Shown here: positions 63,502 to 64,000 of the stretch, piece after piece
Position numbering within the stretch: the stretch's first letter is position 1
How the letters are laid out: every line of letters begins with the position of its first letter
Assembly (NCBI RefSeq): GCF_014637795.1
Contig: NZ_BMFD01000016.1
Location: forward strand, 1 to 64,000
Direction of reading: 5' to 3'
Source of the DNA: Belliella aquatica
GTDB taxonomy: Bacteria; Bacteroidota; Bacteroidia; Cytophagales; Cyclobacteriaceae
DNA: 64,000 bases
Made by a program: the position numbers and the translations under genes
The notes under the pieces: model-generated
Database searches by the model: none
The model's input: the letters and a program-made list of their open reading frames with translations, nothing else
Told to the model about the DNA's origin: nothing

Positions 63502-64000
63502 TTAAGCTACTGTCACTTTATTTTTGACGGGTATTTTATTCAAAGCATCCACAAATGCCTGCGCAGAGGCAACCACAATATCTGTATTGGAAGAAAAACC
63601 GTAGTAAGGGATTTTTTCTTGCATAATTCTCATATGGACTTTTGCTACATCATCGCTTCCTGCTGTCATGGCCTGAATAAGAAATTCTTCCAACTCAATA
63701 TCAGGCTTTACAATCTGCTCAATAGCCTTGAGCACTGCATCAACAGGGCCATTTCCACTTGAAGAAGCTTGATCGGTTTTGTCACCGACTTTCAGAGTGA
63801 CAGTTGCTTTGATAGATCCATTAGACTCGTAACTTACTTTTTCCAATTCGATAAAAGTAGATTCGTCCACGTATTTTCCAACCAAGGAAAGAAGATCTTT
63901 TGGCGTAATATCTCTTTTAGAATCTGCCAATACCAAAAACTCTTCATACACTTCATTCAAGGCCTCACCCTCCAATACCACTCCCAAAGCATCCAAATGA
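63502..64000 (-). CDS. leuA: 2-isopropylmalate synthase, C-terminal part (cut by the window edge)
   Basis: Only the last ~165 residues are in the window; the frame stays open to the edge ([11 protein letters not shown]...). They match the C-terminal LeuA regulatory (leucine-binding) domain: [23 protein letters not shown], then [18 protein letters not shown] and [18 protein letters not shown]. The enzyme condenses acetyl-CoA and 2-oxoisovalerate at the start of leucine synthesis. Being first in line before leuC, leuD, cimA and leuB, it may share a promoter outside the window. Confidence 0.9.
   Translation of the reverse strand, partial: HLDALGVVLEGEALNEVYEEFLVLADSKRDITPKDLLSLVGKYVDESTFIELEKVSYESNGSIKATVTLKVGDKTDQASSSGNGPVDAVLKAIEQIVKPDIELEEFLIQAMTAGSDDVAKVHMRIMQEKIPYYGFSSNTDIVVASAQAFVDALNKIPVKNKVTVA

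Overview
The window is a stretch of AT-rich chromosome from a member of the Bacteroidota, most likely the Cyclobacteriaceae (Algoriphagus-like); the family assignment is inference. The supporting signs are: a type IX secretion gene (PorD/DUF4835) and a protein with a T9SS sorting domain; many lipoproteins with short SC lipoboxes; 6-bladed beta-propeller/DUF4221 lipoproteins; Bacteroidota-type promoters (TTTG, then TAnnTTTG); and degenerate word-iterated intergenic repeats. About 60 protein genes and one tRNA gene are supported.

Layout. 1-9 kb holds secreted hydrolases (amidohydrolase, PafA-type phosphatase, aminopeptidase P), a CarboxypepD_reg-like protein, an ArsR/HAD pair and proline-catabolic PruA. 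9-16 kb holds a beta-propeller/DUF4221 lipoprotein pair, a lipoprotein amidase, an alpha/beta hydrolase and a NIPSNAP protein. 16-28 kb is a mostly minus-strand housekeeping run: pgk, threonylcarbamoyl-AMP synthase, TPR lipoprotein, thioesterase, Nudix, recQ, enoyl-CoA hydratase, comEC, an outer-membrane barrel, GNAT and phoH. A SAM hydrolase, a monooxygenase-like protein and tRNA-Leu(CAA) follow on the plus strand.

About 28.9-34.2 kb, just after the tRNA, is the only clearly accessory region. It has a small cysteine-rich lipoprotein, a DUF4143 ATPase flanked by two MITE-like repeats and by striking palindromes, a DUF2237 protein, and a compact candidate restriction-modification pair (Mod-like beta-class methyltransferase plus a small PD-(D/E)XK protein). 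This is the best place to look for a poorly described system.

34.2-53 kb returns to core genes: a PAS histidine kinase, DASS transporter, MscS channel, large propeller-like envelope protein, mdh, a cNMP-binding protein and tilS. An envelope/core cluster follows: OstA-like, T9SS cargo, bamD, rpoZ, coaBC, porD, recN, fabI. 53-58 kb has a DUF2911 lipoprotein, a YefM/YoeB toxin-antitoxin pair with a recognisable operator, truA and two propeller proteins. 58.5-64 kb is a minus-strand branched-chain amino-acid operon in the order leuA (cut by the window edge), leuC, leuD, cimA, leuB. The citramalate synthase allows leuCDB to serve both leucine synthesis and threonine-independent isoleucine synthesis.
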